The notes: generated by a model not told the origin, from the sequence alone. Numbered from the stretch's first letter, positions 21,742-32,804 are shown. The stretch is 64,000 nucleotides of DNA from Petunia secreta (GCA_029990175.1 JARKIP010000005.1:72262001-72326000), one strand, 5' to 3'. Program-made: numbers and translations.

Positions 21742-22438
21742 GAACTATAATCTAAGAGTAAAATAACAAGCGAAAAAGAGCAGAGGCAAAATTCTTTAAT
21801 GTTACGGAAATTGAATACATGAGATCTCATTATATGAGTATTTTTATAACCAGAAGCTCTAGTCGGTACCCACTAATATGAAGTTATAGCTGGTTTATAA
21901 GTCCAATACATCAAGCTTAGGCTCCTCAGTTCAAGTATCTTAAGAGCAAAGTTATTAATTGATACCTTTTGGACTTGGATGGCTGCAACGATATAAAATC
22001 TGGTGGAGAACTTAGTTGCTTTTATAGTCGTAACTAAACTAACGTATACGACTGATGATTCATCAAAGTATTGCCTCATACATGCATGGAATTTAAAAGG
22101 CTAACATTGAAACATATGAAGATTTTTCTCTCTCAACCAAATTTATTGTCAAACAAAAAACTAATTCATGGCAAGAAGTACAATGAAAATTATCTGGAAA
22201 TATGAAAAGTTAAGTAAGAGAAAACGAAAGTAGAATTATAAATGTTGTCTCTAAATAAATGATGCTATGTGCAAGCATAGCTTGGAGATAACTTTGCAAC
22301 AGTGTAAAATAACTCTAATTACAAAGTAATGTTCTGAAAGAAAAACACAGAAAAAACTAAAATAGGATATGAAAGCAAAAGGAAAAATCTTTCCGGAAAG
22401 AAAGCCATTCATTAGACAAAACAAAAGCTTGTACCTTG
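19299..22438. other. Intergenic DNA, no gene seen
   Basis: AT-rich host sequence continuing from the left flank of the chromovirus. It contains an (AAT)n tract at about 20241-20271, a run of about 26 T at 21711-21736, and a Helitron-like end near 19705. Short open frames do not resemble proteins. Confidence 0.5.
19705..19732 (-). mobile_element. Helitron-like 3' terminus
   Basis: On the minus strand a GC-rich hairpin (CACGCGCGTTGCGCGTG, 7 bp stem, 19716-19732) is followed seven bases later by CTAG (19705-19708) and then T-rich flank. A subterminal hairpin shortly before CTRR is the signature of a Helitron 3' end. The matching TC...5' end has not been located, so this may be a truncated copy. 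Confidence 0.4.
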
Positions 22439-22830
22439 TCACAGGGTCATGCTCACACCAGATGAAGAGCCAAAGAGCAATGTATTCTCCCCTGTGTAAA
22501 GTGCATAGCCATCCTCGGGGAGGTATACTATACGTGACACTTTTTCCTTGGAAAGAGAGTAAAATTCTCGATAATCCTCACCTTTGTCAGACAGCATAAG
22601 CAGCGGAACTTGAGGGCACAGCATATCAAAGTTGTCTTTAGAGGCAGCAGCTCGCCAAGAGGTACAAACACCACCAAAAGCAATGAAATCTTCCATCACC
22701 TTAACACGCTTTGCGATCTGGCTAAGGAGATCGTTAGGCAGTTCTGCCCAGTTTGCCATAGCTTAAATTGGGAATTTTGAAGGAGAAGATGTATGAAATG
22801 TTTTGACTGTTTGTTGTAAGTAATATAAAT
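22439..22830 (-). pseudogene. Duplicate 5' fragment of the F-box gene
   Basis: The minus strand from 22759 encodes MANWAELPNDLLSQIAKRV and continues almost identically to the intact gene for about 75 residues. A deletion of roughly 30 bp near 22510 then shifts the frame, and the copy ends within 25 codons. About 70 bp of promoter-proximal sequence (to about 22830) is duplicated too, so it is a DNA-level copy rather than a retrocopy. It is much younger than the fragment at 9585. It keeps the F-box itself, so a short F-box-only peptide is conceivable, but the DUF295 domain is gone. Confidence 0.85.
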
Positions 22831-22878
22831 ATTTTCGATTGAAAACTATACTGCCTCTCTCTCTTTATTAATTTATTT

Positions 22879-23878
22879 GGGCAATTCACAAAACTATACA
22901 AACTAACACTCTTTCTTATACTAAAATGTCAATATTTTTCCATTTTTCAAACATAGCAATACTTTTTTTTCAAAACATAGCAAACACATAAAAGAGTAGA
23001 CAAAACCCTAAAATTCACTCTTTACAGTCACTTGCCAATAGTCCAGCCGCCGCCCCCTCTCCCCCTCCGGTCTGCCCTTCCGGCGCCGGCAACCACCGCC
23101 GTTGGCTGGAATTTTTTTTCCCATTTTTTTTGTATAGTTTTGTATGTTTTTTGTATATAATGTGTATACTTGATGTATTTCCACTGTATATACATGACAT
23201 ACAACAAACATACAAAGCCTATACGCTTGCAATACAAAATCTACACAACCAACAACCACCAAAACCCTAGCCGCCGCAGATCCGCCCCACTGGAAAATAA
23301 GTGTATATACTTTGTATGTATGTTGTATATCCACTGTATATACATAAATGCAACATACATACAAAGCCTATACACATGCCATACAGTCCGCAAACACCAA
23401 ACATACACCATACACCACCGTGATTCCGCCTTATCCACCGAAAAATACAAAACAAAAAAAAAGCTGAACGAATCAGTTGCTCCACCGGACCAGCCACCAA
23501 ATCCACAAACACCAAACATACTCCAGCACCGCGGCAATGTACCACCGGAAAAAAAAAGAAAAAAGAAAACAGAAGAATAACCAGATCTGTTTAGCATCGG
23601 GGTGGGGAAGGGAGGAGGACATCGGGATCGTGGTGGGGAAGAGAGAAAGACGACGGGGATGGGGGTAGGGGCCGTCGCCCGCGACGGGGAGGCCTGGGCG
23701 GCGACAGGGAAGGGGATAGAAGAGAGAGAGGAGTGAGGGAAATGTTAGGGTTAGGATTTTGTTTGATATGCTATGTTTGGTAGCATTTGAAAAAGTATTC
23801 CTATGTTTGGTAAATGTGTAAAATGTTGCTGTGTTTTAAAAAAAAAGTCCCTAAATTGACATAGAGGGTAATTTGCCC
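22879..23878. mobile_element. Non-autonomous MULE (1000 bp), possibly Pack-MULE-like
   Basis: A perfect 9 bp target duplication, AATTTATTT, flanks it (22870-22878 and 23879-23887). The ends are inverted repeats: GGGCAATTCAC... on the left and the complement GGGCAAATTACC... on the right, with similarity continuing through the AAACATAGCAATACT block for well over 100 bp. The interior mixes TGTATATAC-type palindromic AT repeats with GC-rich gene-like blocks (23040-23100, 23255-23290, 23600-23700). It has no transposase. Confidence 0.85.
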
Positions 23879-23891
23879 AATTTATTTATTA

Positions 23892-24142
23892 CTCCCTCCG
23901 GTCCACAATATATGATTTTTGGGTGTTTTCACACATATTAAGAAAATCACCTTTTTAGCATTAATTAGTAATGTAATTGACCATATTAACCCTTATCCAA
24001 GCTATAATTACCTAAAATTTTGTTTTAAGTCATTTATTAGCAAGGGTGATATGGAAAAAAACCTTCTTAATTTGTGTAGAAGATCAAATATTGTGGACCA
24101 AGAAAAGTAGGGCAAAACATCATATATTGTAGACCGAGGGAG
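23892..24142. mobile_element. Stowaway (Tc1/mariner) MITE, 251 bp
   Basis: The terminal inverted repeats CTCCCTCCGGTCCACAATAT and its complement (ATATTGTAGACCGAGGGAG) flank AT-rich DNA, with TA at both edges (23890-23891 and 24143-24144). CTCCCTCCG ends and TA duplication are diagnostic for Stowaway. Confidence 0.9.
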
Positions 24143-24344
24143 TAGTATTAGTTCAGTTTAACTTAACTATATAATAAATGTCAGTCTATTGGGCGATCAA
24201 AAGCTCATTTAGATGACATGTGTTTTAACACTCTTAAAAAGGCTATTTATGTAATAAATTTTTGGAATGTTCCTAATGCCATTTTTTCTTCTAGTTTCTT
24301 TTAATTTTGGGACAATTATACTAAAAGCCAATCAAAAGATGAAA

Positions 24345-24892
24345 ATTATCAAAAATGATCCATATTTCCGAATCTTACCCGACCTGTCACCCTTTTCCCG
24401 AGATAGCAGTATATCGCAACTTTATACAGTTTTATACAAATTTATACACGTGTATAAAATTGTATAAATTTGTATAAGTGTATATATGCAAGTGAATAAA
24501 TCTTTATATTAAGGATGTTTATATGAATTTTACTTTTTTGTGTATATTTTTGTATTTCTTTCATTGCTACGTATTTATCTATGTATATTCATGTATAATT
24601 TATTTTTGGAGGGAGGGGGGATTTGTGTGTATAAACTTGTTCAAAGCTATGATTTAGACGCAATAAACAACATAAATTTAATAAAATTCAAAAAAGTAAC
24701 GACACCACTGGCGGGGATGGTGTTTGCCGGCGGCTTAGTGGCTGGAGAGTGGGTGATTTGGTAGCTAGGTGTTTTTCATGAAGGAGTGTTAAAATTTGTA
24801 ATTTTAGGGTTGGGTGCTATGCATGAAAAAAATATGGTCTCCTGCTTGTAATTTTGCGTAGTGGGCTGCCTATTTTTGAAAATTTTCCTTTA
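24345..24892. mobile_element. Possible MULE-type MITE remnant
   Basis: GAAAATTATCAAAAATGATC near 24351 is roughly mirrored by the complement of 24866-24892 (GGAAAATTTTCAAAAATAGG). The interior has GTATAAATTTGTATA-type repeats and a GC-rich block (24705-24745), like the MULE at 22879. No matching target duplication was found, so the call is weak. Confidence 0.3.
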
Positions 24893-25489
24893 AATTTTAG
24901 TGCTTTTGTTTAGTAAAAGTTTTGTGTGGAAGCTAGTTTTGTACGCGTTAGTTGAGCACTAGCCTTCGGGCGCAAATTCGCTGAGAAATAGCCACCGGTT
25001 GTATTTTTTTAAGTTTATCCGTAAACGACGTCGTTTTAAATTTTTTTAATAATACGTTTTTACCCTTCAGATATTATTAGACTTATTCGAGGGTTTCTTT
25101 CTCTCTTTCTCATTACTATAACTTCACTTAGAGAATTCAAAATGCACAAAACGCATAAAATGCTATTACTTTGAGAGATTCAAGTCGTGAGTTTTTCTTG
25201 AATAACTATTATTTTATGTTGTTGCATAATTCTAAGATAACTGTTTATTTTTTCATCTTTTTCATGGGTCTTCTATAAAGTTCTGGTGTTTTTCAAGTTT
25301 TTTTTTCGTGTATTTTTGTGCTTCACCAGTGCTTCATTTTTAAAGTATTGGGTGTTCTTTTTTTTTCATGATACTTTGGTGTTAGTACGTTATGCTTTTT
25401 TTTTTTTTTTGAGAAATGTGTTGGATTCCATGCAAATATAAGCTTTGGATTGCATTGAAAATGCTGGTCTTCTTTTAAGTGCGAACCCT

Positions 25490-26190
25490 TTTGTCTCATG
25501 ACTATATAGTGGGAGCCCCTACTTGGATGCCCTTTTGTCCCAGCACAGAAACCTGGGACTTGGTGTCTGCATAAGCAGATGTGTCCCATGGTTTTATACT
25601 GGGAGTCCCTGCTGGGATACCCTTTTATCCCAGCACAAAAACCTGGGACTTGGTGTCTGCATAAGCAGGTGTGCCCCATAGTTTTATACTGGGAGCTCCT
25701 GCTGGGATACCCTTTTGTCCCAGCACAAAAACCTGGTGGGATACTCTTTTTTCCCAGCACAAAACATTGGCACTTGGTGTCTGCATAAGTAGGTGTGCCC
25801 CATGGTTTTATACTGAGAACCCCTACTGGAATACTCCTTTGTTTCCAGCACAAAATCTTGGAACTGGTGTATGCATAAGCCGTTGTGCCCCATGATTTTA
25901 TAATAGGATTCCCTGTTGGGACACCCTTTTGTTCCAGCAAAAAACCCCTGGGACTTGGTGTGTGAATAAGCAATATCGCCCCATGGTTTTATACTGGGAG
26001 CCCCTGATGGGATACTCTTTTGTTTCCAGCACAAAACCCTAGGACTTGGTGTGTGCATAAGCAGTTGTGCCCCATGGTTTTATATTAGGAGCCCCTACTG
26101 GAATACTCCTGTTGTCCCAGCACAAAACCCTGGGACTTGGTGTGTGCATAAGCAGTTATGCCCTATGACTATATATAAAGCACTTGCATC
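25490..26190. repeat. ~90 bp tandem array, about 8 copies, in the MULE left arm
   Basis: Units of 90-92 bp contain CCCTTTTGTCCCAGCAC, then ACCTGGGACTTGGTGT, TGCATAAGCAG, TGTGCCCCATGGTTTTATAC and TGGGAGCCCCTGCTGGGATA. Markers fall at 25555, 25645, 25861, 25951, 26041 and 26133, with a partial duplication near 25735-25760. Two more copies lie at 50055-50240. The unit contains GTCCCAG and CTGGGA words on both strands and so can form hairpins. Long open frames across it are repeat translations. Confidence 0.8.
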
Positions 26191-26430
26191 CTTAGTATAA
26201 AATTATGTGATTGTATTTTAGGTGCAAGCATATAGGGGTTAATTTTTGTTTTTACCTTACATGTGTGGAGAATTTTCCAAACGACTAGTGTATGACGGAT
26301 TTTGTCAATCTACGAGGGTATGGACAATTTGCCAATCGGCGAGGGTATGTTGGTCCCGTTTGCTGAATGGAAAAATCATGATTATGAGTAGAATGGTGAC
26401 ACCGAGTCTTTTGGAATAGTTGAAGGGTTA

Positions 26431-27516
26431 TTGTATGCCAAAAATCTGGAGAAACTGAAGCAAAGGCCTTCCGGAAAGTTTATGCTTATTGAAGATCTAG
26501 AATATCCTGGGAGGATTATAAATTGTTTTCTGCAGTCTCAAATACCTTCTTCGGACAACAGTAAGATTACTTTTAAAGTTTTTGGTGAAGAAGTAGATTT
26601 TACAGCTGCCAATTTTCATGCAGTTAGTGGTCTTAATATTTCCAGTAGTATAGATACAAGTATTTTGAGGCTGAGAATGAATAGATTGAAGGAGAAGTAT
26701 TTTAGGGATCTTGAAGAGGGCTATAATAAAAAGGACATTAGGTGGAGTTTAAAGTTACAGGACTTGGTTGATTTGATTTAGTGCCATTCTCGCTATGTGA
26801 GAACAAATCCAAAGGGTAAGGGTAAGGGTAAGGGTAAGGGTAAGGGTAAGGGTAAGGCTAAGGGCAATGTTAAGCATAAGGGCAAGGGCAACGGCAAGGG
26901 CAAGGATAAAGATGAAGATGATGATTGTAACAATGATAATCAAATTATAGTGTTAGGTAGACAATTGGATGTTTCAGCTGAAGAAGATGATGCTGTGAGA
27001 GAGAATTCAAAAGAGACGTGTAAGCGTAATTGTAAGGCTAAGGATAAGAGTAAAGGTGAAGGTTATTATGGAAACAATGATAATGCAAAAAGAGTGTCAG
27101 CTGTACGACCTGATGTTCCATTGGATCAAAATGATGTTGTCAAATTAGCTGAGCTTTTTTTTCTTACCTTTTTTTTATTGGGTCGCCCTGTAATTAGAGT
27201 AGTGGAGGATCAACATATGATGATTATTGACGATGAAGAGTTGAATAGCTCTTACCAGTGGGGTACTAAGATACATCGTTCCTTGATACTCCATTTGCAG
27301 TCTGTCATAAAGCCAAAATCTAATGCGACTACTTATAGTTTTCTTGGTATGCCCTTCCTATTTTGTTGCTGGGTGGCAGAGGTATTTGCTGTCTTCAGGC
27401 AGTATTTTGTTGTTCGTGATAAGACCAAACCTCTGATGGTCCATTACATATTGGCTACTTTCTCGTACTACACTACCTTATGTGATGACTACTTTCATAA
27501 TGAACAGGTGGGTTAA
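26431..27516 (+). pseudogene. DUF1985 region of a MULE-borne DUF1985/Ulp1 gene
   Basis: DUF1985 proteins with or without Ulp1 (C48 SUMO protease) domains are carried by several plant MULE groups, including VANDALs. The frame reads from MYAKNLEKLKQRPSGKFML through ITFKVFGEEVDFTAANFHAV (the typical DUF1985 entry), then VVKLAELFFLTFFLLG and SYQWGTKIHRSLILHL in the second half. A single in-frame TAG at 26779-26781 splits it. Between the halves sits a very repetitive basic insert (GK repeats, 26812-26920), then an acidic linker. After 27516 (GTGGGTTAA) coding seems to continue across short introns. It is interrupted downstream by two large insertions and several stops, so this copy is dead. Confidence 0.7.
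26812..26920 (+). repeat. Hexanucleotide repeat encoding Gly-Lys repeats
   Basis: About eight near-perfect GGTAAG hexamers followed by degenerate AAGGGC-type units. In frame they give a run of GK dipeptides, then a K/D/E-rich tail. The period of six keeps the reading frame. Confidence 0.85.
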
Positions 27517-27599
27517 CTAGTAGTTGCCTTTTGTTTGCTTATTATTTTTTTTTTGTACCCTTTTGTTGGTTTTTTTATTTTCTAAATGCATTTTTCTAT

Positions 27600-28375
27600 A
27601 ATAGTTTTGGGAGACGGCTACAGTGAAACCAATAAGTGATGAATCTAATGGTGCCTCAACTTCAAAGTCAGCCTCAAAGTCAACTTCAAAGACAAGTTCA
27701 TCAACAAGATCTATCAATGTGAATGATGTTGTAAATGTGAGATTTTTTATTTGGTTTTTTCTTTGATTTCTTTCTTCTTATTTGGTTTTACCTTTTTTGT
27801 AATGTTAACATCTTTGATATAACTTTTATCAGAAGTTGATAACTAATCTTAAAGCTCATTTACCTGATTGGAGCAAGATTCAACTTATGATCAATGCCTA
27901 AGAAGAAAATACTAAGCGCGACATTCTTGAATCAGAGAAGAGGATTTTGGATCATTTTAATGTAAAGTTTGATGAATTACTGCTTCTTGTTGCAAAATCT
28001 AAAACAACTAATGTAGGTGAAGAGTGTGGTGTTTATGCAAGTAAATCAGATACCAGAAGTAGAAGTGAAAGAACTCAATTTGCTGATGATTTTAACTATT
28101 CAGAGGCTCGGGATAGTTTATTTAAACAATCATCATATCCAGTTCAGACATCAGATATTTTTTATCATCGGTGCGAGGTTGATAGTGGGGGAGAGAAAAG
28201 CGATCAAATTACTGTGGATGTTTTACTGAAAAATAAAGTTGATATTTGTGACAACACTGATCAAGCAAAAGGTAAAGATTCTTTACAAAGAGTGCCATTA
28301 AATTCAGTACATCAACAAGAATGTTTGTTGGAATATTTGTTTTATGTAATAATTTTTTTATATAGATGCAGATAA
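27600..28375 (+). pseudogene. Linker exons of the DUF1985/Ulp1 gene
   Basis: Exon-like pieces at about 27606-27733 (Ser/Thr-rich, ends VNDVVN before a GTGAG donor) and 27833-28370. The second reads KLITNLKAHLPDWSKIQL, then a TAA at 27899-27901, then ILDHFNVKFDELLLL, a helical stretch common after DUF1985 in these proteins. The same frame runs on both sides of the stop. Boundaries are approximate. Confidence 0.5.
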
Positions 28376-28599
28376 TTAGAATCCTTCAGTTTATTTATCG
28401 CATAGTGTGTGTTGTCGCAATTTTTAGACCTGAGACTCTTTTTATCTGAAGCTTATGTCCCAGTCATTTTGTACAGGGACTCTATTCAATATATGTTTTT
28501 TGTCTTCCTTGGAAAAAGTTTTATGAGGCACTACTCCTTTTGAGTTGATTCTTTTCATAAAGAGATGTAATGTATGTGGTTATCTATTGTTACAAAAAT

Positions 28600-29019
28600 A
28601 AATAATGATAATTTTGGGAATGAAGATGCTAAACGCAATCTCGATGATAAGATTCAAGCAGAACTTAAGTCTCTTGATGAATTTGTTGCATCCATTCCTA
28701 TTTTTACACCAGTAGGTATGTAAAAGTCTTTTTTATGGTTATTTTTGTATTTTTTGTTATATCAATAATAAGCTATTTAAGAATTTTTGTGAGTATGAAA
28801 TAGTATTGCTATTTTATTTTCAAAACAATGTTATGCCAAACTCCTCAAGTATTATATCAGTGTTGGTATTTATCGTTTTTATAAAAGTTCATAACAAAGT
28901 TCCCAAGAAGGTTCTCAACAAGTTCAGGTTGCTGATTGTAAAGGTTATTCAACATCTGTTGGTAAGAGAAAATATCTTGCTCAGTTGCTTTTATTTATTG
29001 TATACATCAGGTATAATTT
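28600..29019 (+). pseudogene. First copy of a duplicated two-exon unit in the Ulp1 gene linker
   Basis: An exon-like block at 28600-28713 (AATAATGATAATTTTGGGAA..., ending CACCAGTAGGTATGT) and a second at about 28885-28965 (TTCCCAAGAAGGTTCTCAAC..., ending TGTTGGTAAGAG). Both recur at 35365-35700 and, joined, at 35830-36000. Interrupted right after by the solo LTR. Confidence 0.5.
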
Positions 29020-29486
29020 TGTGATGACTCATAGTAAATATGGGCAATTTAGTCATTATCATAAATTAGTAATTAAATAAAGGAAAGAAGGATAAATTAA
29101 GAAATTAAAAAAAAATATTAGAGCCAAAGTCCATATAGGACTCTGGCAGATGTCTAACGTGAGAAGACCTAAGGGGTTAAGGGAGTGGGGCTACGCTTCT
29201 CTTTAGGAGAAGCTTTACAGAGAAAATTCAGCAACAAAACATAAAGAAGAAGGAGAGAGAAAGAAAAATATTAAAGGAGCTTTCAACTTGGTGCAACAAG
29301 AAAAATTTTCCAACTAGTATTAGTTCAATTTAGAGGTACTTTTCTTACTTTATTGCCATGAGAAATTTCATAGATGTACTTTTCTTACTTTATTGCCATG
29401 GGAAATTTCATACTGTTATAATGGAATTTAGATGGTGATATAAGAACTTGTTTATGGTGAGTTTTTACAGAATTGGCACAGAGAAT

Positions 29487-29875
29487 TGTTGGGGTTTTTG
29501 AATAGTTGTGAATGGGAAAAGGCACCATAAGCACCTCTTTGTTGAAAAGGTATCACACATTTTCATTACACCCATTCTTGGTCTATAAATAGTGAGACAC
29601 TTCCTCATTTTAGAGATACACAACAAAATAATTCTCCTCTCTTCTAGAATCGTGTAATTTGCTACCGTATTTGCGTTCGCTATTTACTGTGATTTGAATT
29701 ACCGCTATCACAGTAAGGGTAATTCCGTTCTATCCTGGGAGAAATTAATCCACAACCTTGGGTAACTGGGAGGGGATTAGATTTCTTAAGGACAAGCAGT
29801 GTATACTGTTGGCTCGGAATTTTTCTACTTCATCTCTTTTTATTTCTATTTATTTCGAAAGTGCAGATTCTAACC
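29487..29875 (+). mobile_element. 5' LTR of the copia element
   Basis: It contains CTATAAATAG at 29583-29592, a good TATA box about 100 bp in, and GATTAGATTTCTTAAG (29775-29790), whose exact complement sits in the primer-binding position. Confidence 0.9.
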
Positions 29876-29877
29876 AT

Positions 29878-29893
29878 CTTAAGAAATCTAATC
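29878..29893 (+). other. Primer-binding region, self-complementary to the LTR
   Basis: CTTAAGAAATCTAATC begins three bases after the 5' LTR, where a primer-binding site belongs. It does not match initiator Met tRNA (TGGTATCAGAGC). It is the exact reverse complement of 16 bases of the element's own LTR at 29775-29790. Confidence 0.6.
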
Positions 29894-30599
29894 TTTTTTT
29901 TTCTGTTGTTTTCGAATGATGAATCTGTTTGCATTACTTTCCAACTTTGGAACGGACCACATGCAACGTGAGCAATAATGCGAGATATTGGTTCAGTGGG
30001 AATCTACATACGGCAGTAACAAAAGCAATTGGCTAAAACGTTGCCAATTCACGTGCCAAGCCTATTTGGTGGCGTTTAAAAGTTAGGAGTGTCCGCAAGG
30101 CTTATTTCAAATAAAAGGACACTCGTTTGTCATCTCAATAAAGTAACTGGTGCGTTCTCCTCTTCGTTGTTTGCTAACATTTAAAGAGCATGGTGCATTG
30201 TCTTGTTATCATGTTTCAGGGCAAGAATTTTCCAATTCATCCATGCTTTGCCATTTTAAAATGTGCACTTGCCTTCTGTCCATCACAATTATGAATTTCG
30301 TTCTATTGTCCAATACTTGGCAATTGGTGACTAAAACAGTACAGTGTGCATTTGGATAAAAGAGAAGAAGAAGATCCGACTTAAATTGGTTTGCACTAGA
30401 AATGACAAAAAGGATATATTACCTTTGACACATCGTGAAGGATATATTACCTTCCTCACGGCCATGAACAAAAAGGAATGATCATGAGTTTTACTTATTT
30501 CCTGTTGTCCTACTATTTTGATTGTGAGATTAAAATCTTTGTTGTTTCCTACTCCCGATGTTGGAGATTAAAATTTTCGTTATTTTCTACTCCAAAATT

Positions 30600-30760
30600 C
30601 TACTCGGTTTGAAGATTAAAAACTTCACCGTTGAAGTAATTCGGTACGGTTTTGAAGATTAAAAACTTCACTGTTGTATTGAAGCGGCTTTGAAGATTAA
30701 AAACTTCGCCATCGTATTAAATCAACTTGAAGATTAAAAACTTCGCTGATTTAATAACTC
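30600..30760 (+). repeat. Tandem repeat around GAAGATTAAAAACTTC
   Basis: At least four copies of TTGAAGATTAAAAACTTC, the core itself partly palindromic (GAAG...CTTC), lie about 40-50 bp apart. Weaker copies (GGAGATTAAAATTTTC) precede them near 30570. Confidence 0.7.
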
Positions 30761-31335
30761 TAGTTGAATCATAAAATGTGCCGTGAGATCATGATATGTC
30801 TGCTACAGAAATTATAAGGACAGTAAAATTGCCCTAGATGATCTTATGCGCAATCTGCTGATCCAATTGGCATTGGAATTGAAAGAATCATTCTTAAAGT
30901 AAACTGCATAAAAAATTTATGTCATTTGGTTGACTTTTAAATGACTGCTACAACACCTCTAGATTAAAGGACAGAACCTTTTCAAGGTTACGCCGTTCAT
31001 ATGGCTAAAATGCCAAACTCATAAAGCAATTGGTCAAAATATGCAAGGTATTGCATGGTAATAATAAATTGGCTTTGATAAAGCCCATAATGACAGTACT
31101 AGAATTTTGCTTACCTCTTGTCTTTCTTTCATGGCTTTGGTCATGTCTCTGACATGTTGTTGGCAAAGCTTAAAAGTAAAATGGTGTTGATGTCAAGTAT
31201 TATAAGGCTTGACAATTGCAGTCTCAAAGTATGTGACTGTTTTAAAATTTGTTCATTTATGAGCAGTGTTCACGTAAGATTGTGAAACAACACTGGAAAT
31301 GGAGGAAATAAAAGGGCCAATTTTGAAAAGGAATA

Positions 31336-31695
31336 GGGACAATTACAAAAATACCCATAAAACCTAAAATAATTACAGCTACTACCCACTACTTTCAAAT
31401 ATTACCGAACCTACCCACTAAATTAGACTTGTATATTATAGTTTATGCAGTATATCATAAAGGTATATACCTATAAGGCATAACAAAGGTATACAGTAAT
31501 AAATATCCCTCCAGACTTGTATACTATAATTTATGCAGTATACTTTAAAGGTATATACCTATAAGGCAGAACAAATGTATACAATAATAAATGGGTAGGT
31601 TGGGTAAATACTTTTAGTTTTATGGGTAGTATAATTTGTAATGGGTATGGCTTGTAAATATTTTAAATTTTATGGGTATAGAGTGTAAAAATCCC
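31336..31695. mobile_element. Mini-MULE (360 bp) inside the copia element
   Basis: A perfect 9 bp duplication AAAGGAATA flanks it (31327-31335 and 31696-31704). The terminal inverted repeats are about 36 bp (GGGACAATTACAAAAATACC on the left; complement of the right end GGGATTTTTACACTCTATAC), followed by a shared CCATAAAA block. The interior is a two-copy repeat around GTATACTATAATTTATGCAG. It has no coding. Confidence 0.9.
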
Positions 31696-32447
31696 AAAGG
31701 AATATTTTGAAGGCAGCGAGTTTGGTTATGAAACTTGCGGACTTTACGGGCTCAATTAGTGTTCACCGTTGCTTGACAATAACAGTCATGCTCTATGCAT
31801 TATATTTGGAATTAATTCATGTGCTCTTTGAGTTCTATGAATATGACGCGTGAAATAATTTGAAATGTGGGGGCGTTTGGCTTTGCATGACAAATGTCAA
31901 TGTTAGACTTAATGTCTATATTATATAATTTGAACCCCATGAATTCTTTGTGGATATTAATATGGTAGTTAATATGATTTCATAACTAGTGTATTTTTGA
32001 AGCAACTAGTTGATTAAACTACCAATTCGATGGTTGGTCTTGTGCCTCTTTTAGAAAGGTTATGTTCTTTCATGAAATGGTGTCGTTTAAAAGCTTGTGA
32101 CGTTTCATGAAAAGATGAGTTGGTTGAAAGATAACATTTTGTATAGACATGATCGTTCATAAACGGATGTATAAGTTCGTTGGGTCTATAATGCGGTAAA
32201 CCAACATATAATATTAATGACAGAATCCATATATAATTGGATTTAAACGGTGAACTAATCAATAACAATTATAAAATCCATATTGAGTTAGATTTGTATA
32301 ATGATTGAAGGTTAATTTTATAATATGGGCATCAAATAAATAGCAAAGTAGAAATGGTTGAGAAATATATTGAATGTTAAAAGGTTGTGGCCACAACTGA
32401 TGTAACCATTTCAAGCTACAGATAAAGTGATGCTACATTAAGAAGCC

Positions 32448-32804
32448 GAGTTCACAGCCTTAGGCAAGGCTGGTGAAAAAGTTGAATGGCTCCGAAACTT
32501 CTTGGAAGACATTCCATTTTGGCCTAGGCCGTTGACACCTATATGTATACATTGCGATAGTCAATCGGCAATATCGAGGGCTGGGAGCCTTATGTATAAT
32601 GGTAAAAATCGTCATATACGACGAAGACATAAAACCATTCGACAACTTATCTCTAGAGGAATTATCACAATTGACTATGTTAAGTCAAAGGATAATGTAT
32701 CGGATCCACTTACTAAAGGTTTAACTAGAGATGATGTTGAGAGATCATCAAGAGGAATGGGACTATGGCCGAGGACAAGTCGTCATGGTGGTAACTCTAC
32801 CTAG
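32448..32804 (+). pseudogene. Copia RNase H C-terminal fragment
   Basis: The continuous frame reads EFTALGKAGEKVEWLRNFLE, then IHCDSQSAI (a catalytic Asp region), NRHIRRRHKTIRQLI, DYVKSKDNVSDPLTKGLT and SSRGMGL before the stop at 32802-32804. This is the end of a Ty1/copia pol. The upstream RNase H half, reverse transcriptase and integrase are missing, so the element cannot move by itself. Confidence 0.85.

Larger units (their letters stand above)
29894..32447 (+). other. Copia internal region without recognisable gag, integrase or RT
   Basis: No copia protein is recognisable here; the internal region is deleted or replaced. A tandem repeat of GAAGATTAAAAACTTC (about 45 bp period, 30613-30750) and a mini-MULE (31336-31695) are present. 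Confidence 0.55.

Noticed and set aside
23008..23597. Overlapping ORFs of 92-136 codons in the 1 kb MULE
   Set aside because: Low-complexity TGTATA repeats and GC-rich blocks open several frames at once; no domain is visible.
25323..26058. ORFs of 216 and 124 codons on the minus strand at 25323-26058
   Set aside because: They are translations of the 90 bp tandem repeat with no family resemblance.
26812..26870. Telomere-like repeat
   Set aside because: The unit is GGTAAG (GGGTAA), not the plant TTTAGGG or vertebrate TTAGGG, and it lies within a reading frame.
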